64,000 nt of DNA from Planctomonas psychrotolerans. GTDB lineage: Bacteria > Actinomycetota > Actinomycetes > Actinomycetales > Microbacteriaceae. The notes under the pieces were generated by a model. It saw only the letters and a list, made by a program, of their open reading frames with translations, was not told the DNA's origin and searched no databases. Location of the stretch: NCBI RefSeq assembly GCF_008642235.1, contig NZ_SJEV01000001.1, forward strand, positions 1,240,001-1,304,000, written 5' to 3'. The translations under genes were made by a program, and so were the position numbers. This document shows positions 47,681 to 57,170 of this stretch, one piece after another (position 1 is the first letter of the stretch; the number at the start of each line of letters is the position of its first letter).

Positions 47681-49072
47681 TCAGCGCTCGATGTGGGCCA
47701 CGAGGTCCGAGGCGAGTCCGGCGTAGCCCGCGGGCGTCAGCTCGAGCAGGCGGCGCTTCGCGTCGCTCCCGATGTCGAGACCGGACACGAACTCGCGCAG
47801 GTCCTCGCCCGAGATTCGCTTGCCGCGGGTCAGCTCCTTCAGCACGGCGTACGGATCGGCGATCGAGCTGCGACCCGCCACGATCTCGGCCCGGATGACG
47901 GTCTGGATCGCCTCGCCGAGAATCTCCCAGTTGCCGTCGAGGTCCGCCGCGAGCAGCGCGCGATCCACGTCGATCTCGGTGAGCCCGCGAGCGATGTTGT
48001 CGAGAGCGAGCAGCGAGTGGCCGAACGCCACCCCGATGTTCCGCTGACTGGTGGAGTCGGTCAGGTCGCGCTGCAGACGCGAGGTCACCAGGGTGCCGGC
48101 CAGCGAGTCGAGCAGCGCGCTCGACAGCTCGAGGTTGGCCTCGGCGTTCTCGAAGCGGATCGGGTTGATCTTGTGCGGCATCGTCGACGAGCCGGTGGCG
48201 CCCGCCTGCGGGATCTGCCGGAAGTAGCCCAGCGAGATGTACGTCCACACATCGGTGCACAGATTGTGCAGCACCCGGTTCGCGTGCGCGATCCGCCCGT
48301 ACAGTTCGGCCTGCCAGTCGTGCGACTCGATCTGCGTGGTGAGCGGATTCCAGGTCAGTCCGAGCGACGACACGAACTCCCTCGACAGCGCCGGCCAGTC
48401 GACATCCGCGTCGGCGGCCACGTGCGCCGCGAAGGTTCCGGTGGCGCCGCTGAACTTGCCGAGCACCTCGGTGCTGTCGACCGCGGCGAGGATGCGCTCG
48501 AGACGGTGCACGAACACCGCGAGCTCCTTGCCGAGGGTCGTGGGGGTTGCCGGTTGGCCGTGCGTGCGGGAGAGCATCGCATCCGACCGGAACTCCACGG
48601 CACGGGCCCGCAGCGCCTCGACCACCGTGCGAGCCTTGGGCAGCCAGACGTCGCGGACCGCCGACTCGACGATGAGGGCGTAGGACAGGTTGTTGATGTC
48701 CTCGCTCGTGCAGGCGAAGTGCGTCAGCTCGGCGATGCCGTCGAGCCCCAGGGCGGTGAGCCTCCGGCGGACGAGGTACTCGACCGCCTTGACATCGTGC
48801 CGGGTGGTCGCCTCCAGCGAGGCCAACTCGTCGATCTCGGCCTGACCGAAATCGGACACCAACCGGCGGAGGTCGGCCTGGGCCTCGGCGGGAAGCGTCG
48901 CCGACCCGAACAGCTCGCGGTCGGTGAGGAAGATGAGCCATTCCACCTCGACGTGCACACGGGCGCGATTGAGTCCTGCTTCGGAGAGGTGCTCGCCGAG
49001 CTCGCGCACCGCGGGGTAGTAGCGGCCGTCGAGAGGACTCAGCACCTGCGGGGGAAGCGGGCTCATGGACAT
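47681..49072 (-). CDS. purB: adenylosuccinate lyase
   Basis: This is a 463-residue enzyme of purine synthesis that eliminates fumarate from SAICAR and adenylosuccinate. Signatures are SPLDGRYYPAVRELGEHLSEAGL at the start, the catalytic-histidine segment SRTHGQPATPTTLGKELAVF and the fumarase/lyase signature GSSTMPHKINPI. The sequence is nearer the E. coli-type PurB than the Bacillus type. Two starts are possible, ATG at 49072 (AGGAG 4 bases upstream) and 49066. It is transcribed divergently from the WXG-like pair. Confidence 0.95.
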   Translation of the reverse strand: MSMSPLPPQVLSPLDGRYYPAVRELGEHLSEAGLNRARVHVEVEWLIFLTDRELFGSATLPAEAQADLRRLVSDFGQAEIDELASLEATTRHDVKAVEYLVRRRLTALGLDGIAELTHFACTSEDINNLSYALIVESAVRDVWLPKARTVVEALRARAVEFRSDAMLSRTHGQPATPTTLGKELAVFVHRLERILAAVDSTEVLGKFSGATGTFAAHVAADADVDWPALSREFVSSLGLTWNPLTTQIESHDWQAELYGRIAHANRVLHNLCTDVWTYISLGYFRQIPQAGATGSSTMPHKINPIRFENAEANLELSSALLDSLAGTLVTSRLQRDLTDSTSQRNIGVAFGHSLLALDNIARGLTEIDVDRALLAADLDGNWEILGEAIQTVIRAEIVAGRSSIADPYAVLKELTRGKRISGEDLREFVSGLDIGSDAKRRLLELTPAGYAGLASDLVAHIER

Positions 49073-49261
49073 CGATCTCCTAGTCGCGAGGGGCATGCCG
49101 CGGTCGATCCACCCGGGACGGGCGTGCTTCCCATTCTGTCAAGAACGGGCTCCGCTTCTGCACAGGTGGTCGAGGGCCGGGGAGTTCCCCGGATCGGTCG
49201 ATCCGGGAGTTCGTCGCTTCCCGTCGGCGGCACCCTGTTGCGGGAACCGGAAGGAGGCGGC

Positions 49262-49534
49262 GTGACGGCGGTAGAAGGGGCGGATCCGGTGCTTGCGCGC
49301 CACCGCATGGTGCTGGAGCAGCAGCGGGACGCACTCCGGCACCTCATGGCGATGATGACGGATCTCCGTCGCACGGTCCCGCGGAACGCCGGTGAATGGC
49401 GGTCCCTCGCGTCCCGGCGCTACACGGAGCGATTGCTGCACCTCGACGACACCCTCGAGAGCGCCGTCCGGGAGTTGGCCGGCGGGGCATCGGCGGCGAG
49501 CGTGGCTCTGGCACGGCTGGGAGCGCCACGGTGA
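49262..49534 (+). CDS. small WXG100-like helical protein
   Basis: This 90-residue, almost wholly helical protein has two helices joined by a Pro-Arg-Asn-Ala-Gly turn. In the second helix GEWRSLASRRYTERL resembles the W-x-(G/S)-x-A-x-x-(Y/F) turn of actinobacterial WXG100/ESX proteins. A strong GGAGG ribosome site precedes the GTG. Its stop overlaps the next start (GTGA), so it is coupled to the lipase-like protein and may be its partner or chaperone. No secretion ATPase is encoded nearby. Confidence 0.6.
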   Translation: MTAVEGADPVLARHRMVLEQQRDALRHLMAMMTDLRRTVPRNAGEWRSLASRRYTERLLHLDDTLESAVRELAGGASAASVALARLGAPR

Positions 49535-51024
49535 GCGACACGCTCCTCGTCGGTGGAGGCGGAAGCACCGCCGTCGCCACGGACGACCTGTTCGAGCAGG
49601 CGCAGGCGTTGGAGCGTCTGCGGCAGGACCTCGTCGACTGCAGGCGGCGACTCGCGGGCTGGCCGTTCGGCGAGGAGATCGACGCGCGTGTGACGCAGAG
49701 CGTGCTGTGGGCGGCGGGGGCGATCGACGAGGCGGCGGCCGAGTGCGAAGACCTGGCCGCGGGACTCCGCCGGTCGGCCGAGCGGTACGGCGCGCTCGAG
49801 CGCTCGCTGTCTCGGGTGCAGCGGGATCTCGGTGCCGACGCCGCGTACGTCGCCGGGATGGTGCTGCCCGGCCTCGTCGCCCTGCACGGTCCGGCGATCG
49901 CTCTCGGCCTGCTCAGCGCGGCGGCGGGCGTCACCATCGCCGCGGGCGGCCCCGATCGGGCGGGAGCGGCGCTGCTCGACTGGCTGCGCGCCAATCCGCG
50001 CGTCACCAACAATGCCCTCGTGGCGGGGCTCGTGCGCACCGGCGTCTCTTCGATCGACGACTTCGGGATGGGCGCGGTGTACGTGCCGCCCTCCGCGCGC
50101 GCCGTACTGGGCGAGAAGGGTCTCGGGCTCCTCGGCGTGCCGGAGACCGGTGCGGTGCTCATGGCCGGTGCGGCGGGCTGGGGAGTGCTGCGGGAGACGC
50201 CCGTGCGGGTGCACCGGGTGGGAGACGCCGGGGCGAGGTCGTCGCCCTCCCCGCGCGTCGCCGCACCGCGCGGGTTCGGCGACCTCGCCGCCCGGGTACC
50301 GTCGGCATCGCCCGGCGGGGCCCAGGTGCGCATCGAGCGGTACACCGGCGCGGGAGGCACGCCGCGATACGTGGTCTATGTCGGAGGCATGGTCGATTCG
50401 TCAATGCGTTCCCGGCGGGAACCCTGGGACGCCACCTCGAGCGTGCGAGCGGTGACAGGTCAGGACGCCGGGGCGGTGCGGGCCGTGGAGAGCGCCATGA
50501 AGCAGGCCGGGATCGGCTCCCGCGACCCGGTCCTGATCACGGGCTACTCGCTCGGTGGCGTCGCGGCGCGCGAGGTGACGGAGCGCGGGGGCTTCACGGT
50601 CTCTCAGGTGGTGACTCTGGGATCACCGGTGGGGCAGGCGGCCGCACCCGACGGCGTTCCCGTGGTCACCGTGGAGCACACGGAGGACGTGCTCGCCGCC
50701 CTCGGCGGCCATCCGCCCGCGGGTGACGAGACCGCCGACCCGCTCGTCGTGCGGCGCTCGGTGATGGATGCCGACCGCGCGCCGTCGGACACCGTCTTCG
50801 CCGCTCACGCGCTCGAGGACTACCGGCATACCGCGGAACTGATGGACTCCTCCGAGGAGGCGCGACTGGTGGCGTCCCGCGAGGGGGTCGCGACGTTCCT
50901 CGAGGGGACGACTGCCGAGTCGGTGACGTACTGGCGGGCCGACCGGGTGATCCCGGATGCCGGTACGGGCACCGAACTCGGCACCGGTTCCGGGCTCAGT
51001 CCCGCGCGCGGGAACGGGAGGTGA
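49531..51024 (+). CDS. predicted alpha/beta-hydrolase (lipase-like) with helical N-terminal domain
   Basis: This 497-residue protein starts with a helical domain (about 1-110) rich in Ala, Arg and Glu that resembles LXG/ESX-type leaders. A hydrophobic stretch (AAYVAGMVLPGLVALHGPAIALGLLSA) follows. From about 250 there is an alpha/beta-hydrolase fold with RYVVYVGGMVDSS and the nucleophile elbow GYSLGG, as in GPI-deacylase or PE-PPE lipases. The 3' end overlaps the convergent holin-like gene by 29 bases. Substrate and location are unknown; coupling to a WXG-like protein suggests export. Confidence 0.65.
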   Translation: MSDTLLVGGGGSTAVATDDLFEQAQALERLRQDLVDCRRRLAGWPFGEEIDARVTQSVLWAAGAIDEAAAECEDLAAGLRRSAERYGALERSLSRVQRDLGADAAYVAGMVLPGLVALHGPAIALGLLSAAAGVTIAAGGPDRAGAALLDWLRANPRVTNNALVAGLVRTGVSSIDDFGMGAVYVPPSARAVLGEKGLGLLGVPETGAVLMAGAAGWGVLRETPVRVHRVGDAGARSSPSPRVAAPRGFGDLAARVPSASPGGAQVRIERYTGAGGTPRYVVYVGGMVDSSMRSRREPWDATSSVRAVTGQDAGAVRAVESAMKQAGIGSRDPVLITGYSLGGVAAREVTERGGFTVSQVVTLGSPVGQAAAPDGVPVVTVEHTEDVLAALGGHPPAGDETADPLVVRRSVMDADRAPSDTVFAAHALEDYRHTAELMDSSEEARLVASREGVATFLEGTTAESVTYWRADRVIPDAGTGTELGTGSGLSPARGNGR

Positions 51025-51400
51025 GGGGTCGGAGAAGCAGACCGATGATCCAGCTGAAGATGGCCATGAGCAACGCACCCAGCACTCCCCACCAGAAGCC
51101 GTCGACCGTGAGACCGAAGCCGAGCAGGTCGGAGATCCAGGCCACGAGCAGGAACAGCAGGCCGTTCACGATGAGGGCGATGAGGCCGAGAGTGAGAATG
51201 TAGAGCGGGAACGCGACGATCTTGATGGCGGTGCCGATCACGCCGTTCACGACGCCGAAGAGCAGACCGAGCAGCAGATAGGTGAGCACCGTCGCGAGGG
51301 TGTCGCCGGGCGGATACGGCACCACTCCCGTGCCCGCGACGATCTGGGTGGTGAGCCACAGCGCCAGGGCGTTGACAACCGTCGAGATCAGGAACTTCAT
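50996..51400 (-). CDS. phage holin family 4-TM membrane protein (YvlD-like)
   Basis: This 134-residue protein has four membrane segments. [21 protein letters not shown] at the start and [30 protein letters not shown] in the middle fit the Phage_holin_4_2/YvlD family. These are small chromosomal membrane proteins, not active phage holins. No phage genes adjoin it. It overlaps the convergent lipase-like gene by 29 bases. Confidence 0.85.
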   Translation of the reverse strand: MKFLISTVVNALALWLTTQIVAGTGVVPYPPGDTLATVLTYLLLGLLFGVVNGVIGTAIKIVAFPLYILTLGLIALIVNGLLFLLVAWISDLLGFGLTVDGFWWGVLGALLMAIFSWIIGLLLRPLTSRSRARD

Positions 51401-51483
51401 GCTCCCACTATGGCATCGCCCCGGCGTCCTCCGGCATCGCCCGAACGACGACAGCGGCCCGGATGACGATGGCCCGGCCCCTC

Positions 51484-51500
51484 TAGACTGTGTCGTCGTG
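51484..51500 (+). promoter_or_regulatory. -10 element with leaderless start for the HisC-like gene
   Basis: TAGACT (51484-51489) precedes the GTG at 51498 by 8 bases, with no Shine-Dalgarno. Confidence 0.6.
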
Positions 51501-52598
51501 AGCCACCCGGAGGTGCCGACAGTACGACTGAGGCCGGAGATCGTCGCATTGCCCGCCTATCGCCAGGGCAATCCTGCCTCCGAGGACGCATTCAAGCTCT
51601 CCTCCAACGAGAACGCGTACGAGCCGCTGCCGAGCGTGCTCGCCGCCATCGATGGAGTTCGGTCCATCAACCGGTATCCGGATGCCGCCGCGAGCGCCCT
51701 GCGACACGCGCTCGCCGCCCGCCACGGCGTGACCGAGGACGAGGTGCACGTCGGTGCCGGGTCGGTGTCGCTGCTCGCCCAGCTCATCTCCGCCGCGGCT
51801 GGACCGGGCGACGAGGTCGTGTACGCCTGGCGGTCGTTCGAGGCGTACCCGGGTCTCGTCACGGTGGCCGGGGCCACGAGCGTCCGGGTACCCAACACCG
51901 AGAACGGGGCGCACGACCTCGACGCGATGGCGGCGGCGGTGACGCCGCGCACCCGGGTGCTTCTCGTCTGCAGCCCCAACAACCCGACCGGCGCCGTGGT
52001 GACGGCCGACCGGTTCGAGGCATTTCTGAGCCGCATGCCGTCCGACGTGCTGGTGCTGCTCGACGAGGCCTACATCGAATTCGTGCGCGATCCTGCGGCC
52101 GTGAACGGCATCCCGCTGCTGGCGCGATACGCGAACCTCGTGGTGCTCCGCACCTTCTCGAAGGCCTACGGACTCGCCGGGCTCCGGGTGGGCTATGCGG
52201 TGGGGCCTGCCGCCGTGCTGAACGCCGCCCGCTCCACCGCCATACCGCTCTCGGTCACCGCGCATGCCACCGTCGCGGCACTCGCGTCCCTCGCCGCAGA
52301 GCCGGAACTGCTGGACAGAGTGGAGCAGATCGTGCGGTTGCGCGAGCGGGTGACGGAAGCGCTCTCCGACCAGGGCTGGCGGCTTCCAGCGACGCAGGCC
52401 AACTTCGTCTGGCTGCCCACGGCAGCGGACACGGAACGCGCCTCAGCCGTGCTCACCGAGCACGGCATCGTGGCGCGCGCGTTCGCCGGGGAGGGCATCC
52501 GGATCAGCATCGGCGAGCCCGAGTCTGTCGGGAAACTCCTAAAGGCCACGGGGGAGATTGTCCAGACCCTCACGGGGGAGCACCCGGCGCGCCGGTAG
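51498..52598 (+). CDS. HisC-like (histidinol-phosphate/aromatic) aminotransferase
   Basis: This 366-residue class I/II aminotransferase has [19 protein letters not shown] near the start, [29 protein letters not shown] and the PLP lysine in [18 protein letters not shown]. The fold and motifs are HisC-like. No histidine genes adjoin it, so an aromatic aminotransferase (Pat) is equally likely. It lies 9 bases before the 2-oxoacid dehydrogenase genes and probably shares their transcript. Aminotransferases that make branched or aromatic oxoacids could feed that complex; this is inference. Confidence 0.85.
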   Translation: MSHPEVPTVRLRPEIVALPAYRQGNPASEDAFKLSSNENAYEPLPSVLAAIDGVRSINRYPDAAASALRHALAARHGVTEDEVHVGAGSVSLLAQLISAAAGPGDEVVYAWRSFEAYPGLVTVAGATSVRVPNTENGAHDLDAMAAAVTPRTRVLLVCSPNNPTGAVVTADRFEAFLSRMPSDVLVLLDEAYIEFVRDPAAVNGIPLLARYANLVVLRTFSKAYGLAGLRVGYAVGPAAVLNAARSTAIPLSVTAHATVAALASLAAEPELLDRVEQIVRLRERVTEALSDQGWRLPATQANFVWLPTAADTERASAVLTEHGIVARAFAGEGIRISIGEPESVGKLLKATGEIVQTLTGEHPARR

Positions 52599-52607
52599 GT
52601 TAGTCGA

Positions 52608-53732
52608 ATGGCGGAATCCGAAACGACGGTGTCACTGCTCTCGAAAGAGGGCGCACTGCAGCCCAGCGAATCCGCGGAGGAGTTCCTCCCCTACTTCGAG
52701 CGGCTCACCGAAGACGACTACCGGCAGTTCTTCACCGACATGTCGGTGATCCGGGCCTTCGATGTCGAGGCGACCAACCTGCAACGCCAGGGCCAGCTTG
52801 CGCTCTGGCCGCCGAGCATCGGCCAGGAGGGTGCGCAGGTCGGTTCCGCCCGGGCCACCCGCGCCCAGGACCACATCTTCCCGGCCTACCGCGAACATGC
52901 GGTCGCCATGATCCGGGGCGTCGACGTGCTCGGCATCATCGAACTGCTACGCGGCCATACCCACGGCGGCTGGAACCCCGCGGAGACGAACTTCCACCTC
53001 TACACGCTCGTCATCGGGTCCCAGACGCTGCACGCCACCGGATACGCCATGGGCGTGAATCTCGACGGCGCGTGCGGCACGGGGAACCCGGACACCGACA
53101 CCGCCGTGCTGGTGTACTTCGGCGACGGTGCCACGAGCCAGGGTGACGTGAGCGAGGCGTTCGTCTTCGCCGCGAGCTACCAGACGCCTCAGGTGTTCTT
53201 CCTGCAGAACAACCACTGGGCCATCTCGGTGCCCGTCTCCACGCAGTCCCGTGTTCCCCTCTATCAGCGGTCCCGCGGATTCGGAGTACCCAGCACGCAG
53301 GTCGACGGCAACGACGTGTTCGCCAGCTACGCGGTCACGGCGAAATACCTCGACGACGCCCGGTCGGGTCGCGGACCGGGGTTCATCGAGGCGCTCACCT
53401 ATCGCATCGGCGCGCACACCACGAGCGACGACCCGACCAAGTACCGCAACTCCGACGACCTGGCGTACTGGATCGAGCGCGACCCGATCGCCCGGCTCGA
53501 GGCCTACCTGCGCGGCCTCGGTGCGGACGACGCGTTCTTCGCCGGGGTGCGCGAGGAGGCCACCGACTTCGCCGCCGACATCCGCCGCCGCACGCTCACG
53601 TTGACGTCGCCGTCCGTGGACAAGATGTTCGATTCCGTCTACTCCGAGCCGCATCCGGTGCTCGCTGAACAGAAGGAGTGGCTGGAACGGTACGAGGCGA
53701 CCTACGCCGACCCCGCGGCCGGAGGGAACTGA
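52608..53732 (+). CDS. 2-oxoacid dehydrogenase E1 component, alpha subunit
   Basis: This 374-residue thiamine-diphosphate enzyme subunit has the TPP motif GDGATSQGDVSEAFVFAASYQTPQVFFLQNNH (GDG to NN). Part of a PDH/branched-chain complex, it decarboxylates a 2-oxoacid and transfers the acyl group to E2. Relatives include pyruvate and 2-oxoisovalerate E1-alpha; the sequence does not settle which. E1-beta starts 2 bases after its stop. Confidence 0.9.
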   Translation: MAESETTVSLLSKEGALQPSESAEEFLPYFERLTEDDYRQFFTDMSVIRAFDVEATNLQRQGQLALWPPSIGQEGAQVGSARATRAQDHIFPAYREHAVAMIRGVDVLGIIELLRGHTHGGWNPAETNFHLYTLVIGSQTLHATGYAMGVNLDGACGTGNPDTDTAVLVYFGDGATSQGDVSEAFVFAASYQTPQVFFLQNNHWAISVPVSTQSRVPLYQRSRGFGVPSTQVDGNDVFASYAVTAKYLDDARSGRGPGFIEALTYRIGAHTTSDDPTKYRNSDDLAYWIERDPIARLEAYLRGLGADDAFFAGVREEATDFAADIRRRTLTLTSPSVDKMFDSVYSEPHPVLAEQKEWLERYEATYADPAAGGN

Positions 53733-53734
53733 CC

Positions 53735-54718
53735 ATGGCCGATCTGACGACGATGCCGATGGCGAAGGCGCTGAACGCCGGATTGCGGAAGGCGATGCAG
53801 GACGACCGCAAGGTCATGCTGATGGGGGAGGACATCGGCGCGCTCGGTGGTGTCTTCCGCATCACCGAGGGTCTGCAGGCGGAGTTCGGCCGCACCCGCG
53901 TGCTCGACACCCCGCTCGCCGAGTCCGGCATCATCGGTTCCGCCATCGGTCTGGCGATGCGCGGCTACCGGCCGATCTGCGAGATCCAGTTCGACGGCTT
54001 CATCTATCCCGGCTTCGACCAGATCACCAGCCAACTCGCCAAGATGACGAACCGGCACGAGGGCCAGGTGCAGATGCCCGTGGTCATCCGGGTTCCCTAC
54101 GGCGGTCACATCGGCGCGATCGAGCACCACCAGGAGAGCCCCGAGGCGTACTTCGCCCACACCGCGGGTCTCCGTCTGGTGAGCCCGAGCACGCCGAACG
54201 ACGCCTACTGGATGATCCAGGAGGCCGTGCGATCGAACGACCCGGTCATGTTCTTCGAACCGAAGAGCAGGTACTGGCCGAAGGGGGAGGTCGACCTCGC
54301 CGCGAGCGCCGCTCCGCTGCACGCCAGCCGGGTGGTCCGCAGCGGTACCGAGGTCACCGTGCTGGCCCACGGCGCCATGGTCAGCGTGCTGCTGCAGGCC
54401 GCCGAGGTCGCCGCGGCGGAGGGCACCAGCATCGAGGTGATCGACCTGCGGTCGCTCTCGCCCATCGACTACGGCCCCATCCTCGAGTCGGTGCACAAGA
54501 CCGGTCGTCTCGTCGTGGCGCAGGAGGCACCCGGCTTCGTGAGCATCGCGTCGGAGATCGCCGCGACGGTCACCGAGCGCGCGTTCTACTCGCTGCAGGC
54601 ACCTGTGCTGCGGGTGTCCGGCTTCGACGCGCCGTTCCCGCCGGCGAAGCTCGAGACGCTGTACCTCCCCGATGCCGATCGCATCCTCGACGCGGTGGAC
54701 CGCTCGCTCGCGTATTGA
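53735..54718 (+). CDS. 2-oxoacid dehydrogenase E1 component, beta subunit
   Basis: This 327-residue transketolase-like subunit has GEDIGALGGVFRITEGLQAEFG, DTPLAESGIIGSAIGLAMRG and the segment PYGGHIGAIEHHQESPEAYFAHTAGL that completes the active site with E1-alpha. A C-terminal transketolase domain with VVAQEAPGFVSIASEIAA follows. It is coupled to E1-alpha, and E2 follows after about 51 bases. Confidence 0.92.
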   Translation: MADLTTMPMAKALNAGLRKAMQDDRKVMLMGEDIGALGGVFRITEGLQAEFGRTRVLDTPLAESGIIGSAIGLAMRGYRPICEIQFDGFIYPGFDQITSQLAKMTNRHEGQVQMPVVIRVPYGGHIGAIEHHQESPEAYFAHTAGLRLVSPSTPNDAYWMIQEAVRSNDPVMFFEPKSRYWPKGEVDLAASAAPLHASRVVRSGTEVTVLAHGAMVSVLLQAAEVAAAEGTSIEVIDLRSLSPIDYGPILESVHKTGRLVVAQEAPGFVSIASEIAATVTERAFYSLQAPVLRVSGFDAPFPPAKLETLYLPDADRILDAVDRSLAY

Positions 54719-54769
54719 TCGACCAGCCCAGCTCACCCCATTCCACCCACAGTTCCCCCGGGAGTCGCG

Positions 54770-56170
54770 ATGACGGATTCACACTTTCACCTGCCGGACG
54801 TCGGCGAGGGCCTGACCGAGGCCGAGATCGTGTCCTGGCGCGTGCAGCCGGGCGACGAGATCGCGGTGAACCAGGTGATCGTGGAGATCGAGACGGCGAA
54901 GTCGCTCGTCGAGCTGCCGTCGCCCTTCGCCGGCACGGTGTCCGACCTCCTCGTGCAGGAGGGCCAGACCGTCGACGTCGGCACCGCGATCATCGCGATC
55001 TCGTCCGACGCGGGCGCGCAGGTTCAGGCACCCGCCGCGACCCCGGCGCAGTCGGCCCTGCCCACCGAGGCGGTGGTGATGGATGAGGAATCCGCCGCCG
55101 AGCTCGACCAGGCCGCGGCCGATACCGCGGCCAGCGTGTCCCGCGAGGACGAGGGATCCGGAGCCGTGCTCGTGGGCTACGGCAACCGGCCGGAGACGAC
55201 CACGCGGCGACGCCGGACGGATGCGGCCTCCGGGTCGGCGGCCCCGTCGCAGGCGGCCTCGACCCGGCGCCCTCCGATCCCGACGTCGGTTCCCGCGGCG
55301 GCCTCGGTCGGCCCGATCATCGCCAAGCCGCCCATCCGCAAGCTCGCGAAGGACCTCGAGGTGAACCTCGCCGAGGTCGACGCCACCGGACTCCTCGGCG
55401 AGATCACTCGCGACGACGTCATCCGCAAAGCGTCGCAGGCCAGCGTCTTCAAGAACCTGCAGACGCCGGAATGGTCAGCGGACCGGGAGGAACGCATCCC
55501 GGTGAAGGGCGTGCGCAAGGCGATCGCGCAGGCCATGGTGACGAGCGCGTTCCAGGCGCCGCACGTGAGCGTGTTCGTCGACGTGGACGCGACCCGCACC
55601 ATGGAGTTCACGAAGCGACTGAAGAACTCGACCGACTTCGCGGGCGTGAAGGTGTCGCCGCTGCTCATCATGGCGAAGGCCATCATCTGGGCGGTGCGCC
55701 GTAACCCCACGGTGAACTCGAGCTGGACCGACAGCGAGATCATCGTTCGGCACTACGTGAACCTCGGTGTGGCGGCGGCCACGCCGCGGGGCCTCATCGT
55801 GCCGAACGTGAAGGAAGCGCAATCGATGTCGCTGTTGCAGCTCGCGCAGGCGCTCGAGCAGCTCACCCTCACCGCGCGGGACGGCAAGACGTCGCCGGCG
55901 GAGATGGCGAATGGCACGATCACCCTGACCAACATCGGTGTCTTCGGGATGGATACGGGCACGCCGATCCTGAACCCCGGCGAGGTCGCGATCATCGCTC
56001 TCGGCACCATCAAGCAGAAGCCGTGGGTGGTGGACGGCGAGGTGCGTCCGCGCTTCGTGACCACGGTGGGTGCGAGCTTCGATCACCGCGTGGTCGACGG
56101 GGATGTGGCGAGCCGTTTCCTCGCCGATGTCGCGAGCGTGATCGAGGAGCCGGCCCTCCTGCTCGACTGA
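54770..56170 (+). CDS. 2-oxoacid dehydrogenase E2 component (dihydrolipoamide acyltransferase)
   Basis: This 466-residue protein has one N-terminal lipoyl domain (lipoylated Lys in [13 protein letters not shown]) and a long Ala/Pro/Thr-rich linker. An E1/E3-binding domain ([22 protein letters not shown]) and the catalytic acyltransferase core follow, ending with [16 protein letters not shown] (active-site His). No E3 gene (lpd) follows, so E3 is supplied from elsewhere. It is more similar in layout to branched-chain and acetoin-type E2 with one lipoyl domain than to multi-lipoyl PDH. Confidence 0.92.
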   Translation: MTDSHFHLPDVGEGLTEAEIVSWRVQPGDEIAVNQVIVEIETAKSLVELPSPFAGTVSDLLVQEGQTVDVGTAIIAISSDAGAQVQAPAATPAQSALPTEAVVMDEESAAELDQAAADTAASVSREDEGSGAVLVGYGNRPETTTRRRRTDAASGSAAPSQAASTRRPPIPTSVPAAASVGPIIAKPPIRKLAKDLEVNLAEVDATGLLGEITRDDVIRKASQASVFKNLQTPEWSADREERIPVKGVRKAIAQAMVTSAFQAPHVSVFVDVDATRTMEFTKRLKNSTDFAGVKVSPLLIMAKAIIWAVRRNPTVNSSWTDSEIIVRHYVNLGVAAATPRGLIVPNVKEAQSMSLLQLAQALEQLTLTARDGKTSPAEMANGTITLTNIGVFGMDTGTPILNPGEVAIIALGTIKQKPWVVDGEVRPRFVTTVGASFDHRVVDGDVASRFLADVASVIEEPALLLD

Positions 56171-56232
56171 AATGCTCGCGACCGCTCGCTCGCTCGCCCG
56201 GTCGCTTGGTCGGGCGGTCGGGCGACGATTGC

Positions 56233-56628
56233 TTAGTCGTCGGCGTCGTCCTGAATGACGAGCAGCATGGTGCCCTCGGGGTCCTGCATGTAGGCGATGG
56301 TCTCGCCCCAGGGCATCGCCGAGGGCTCGACCGGGATGGGCGCGCCGTACTGCCGTGCCGCGTCGACCACTCCGGCGAGGTCGTCGACGTAGAGGCAGAT
56401 GTCGACCGCGTGGCCGGTGGCCGGTCGGGGCGTGTCGCCGTAGAGCGCCGGCCCGGTTCCGTCGCCGAGTCCCACCTGTCCCGTGCCGATGCCGAGCACG
56501 AGGTAGCTGGCCTCGCCGTCCTCAGGGAAGCGGTACGTTTCCGCCGCGCCGAAGACGGTGAGGTAGAAGCGGCGGGCCTCGGCGAGGTCACGGCAGTTGA
56601 TGATGGGAAACACGTCGCCTCGTGCCAT
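56233..56628 (-). CDS. VOC family (glyoxalase/bleomycin resistance-like) protein
   Basis: This 131-residue protein has two beta-alpha-beta-beta-beta units: FPIINCRDLAEARRFYLTVFGA followed by VDICLYVDDLAGVVDAARQYGAPIPVEPSAMPWGE. ATG at 56628 is preferred over a TTG 12 codons upstream. The function (metal-dependent lyase, dioxygenase or drug binding) cannot be set. It lies at the edge of the repeat array and converges on the E2 gene. Confidence 0.82.
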   Translation of the reverse strand: MARGDVFPIINCRDLAEARRFYLTVFGAAETYRFPEDGEASYLVLGIGTGQVGLGDGTGPALYGDTPRPATGHAVDICLYVDDLAGVVDAARQYGAPIPVEPSAMPWGETIAYMQDPEGTMLLVIQDDADD

Positions 56629-57170
56629 GCGCTCACGGTAGTCCCGCTGGTGCCAGCGCGACAAGGCCCGCTCGCGCGGTCCCTCCCGTTGCTCCCCGGG
56701 CCGTCGCGGTCCGCACCCCGGTCCCTGCGCCCGACACGGTCACCGAGCCCAACGCGGTCCGTGAGCCTGTCGAAGGGACGTTCGCACACGGTCCCTGAGC
56801 CTGTCGAAGGGACGCACCCCACACAGTCCCTAAGCCTTCGAAAGGACGCCACCCCACGGTCCCTGAGCCTGTCGAAGGGACGCCACCCCACGGTCCCGTG
56901 AGCCTGTCGAAGGGGCGCCACCCATATGGTCCCTGAGCCTGTCGAAGGGACGCCACCCGCACGGTCCCTGAGCCCGTCGAAGGGACGCACCCCCACGGTC
57001 CCCGAGCCCGTCGAAGGGACGCCACCCGCACGGTCCCTGAGCCCGTCGAAGGGACATAAGGCGCCGTCCACCGCCCCCCTCTTCTCCTCCACAAGCTCGA
57101 CCGAGAAACGGCAACTGACCGGCTCAAACCTCTGGGTGAGAATGTCGTAGGTGCGTGCGATAGTGCCTGC
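56629..57170. repeat. left array of nine palindromic GTCCCT/AGGGAC repeats
   Basis: This 542-base gene-free stretch holds nine direct copies beginning at 56756, 56790, 56825, 56858, 56892, 56928, 56963, 56997 and 57032 (period 33-36 bases). Each has arms GTCCCT and AGGGAC around GAGCCTGTCGA, followed by CGCCACCC-like spacers that are themselves similar. Copy 3 is degenerate. The last 110 bases before the HNH gene carry no repeat and presumably its promoter. Nothing else is seen. Confidence 0.92.

Noticed and set aside
50996-51400. A holin signalling a prophage
   Set aside because: The gene belongs to the chromosomal YvlD-like family and there is no phage gene nearby.
56756-57056. Regular repeats resembling a CRISPR array
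   Set aside because: The units are palindromic, the short intervals (about 9-12 bases) are themselves similar, the orientation is mixed in the right array and there are no cas genes.
56830-57150. Reading frames through the repeat array (SPSTGSGT-type proteins)
   Set aside because: They are mechanical translations of the repeats in several frames, without a start signal.
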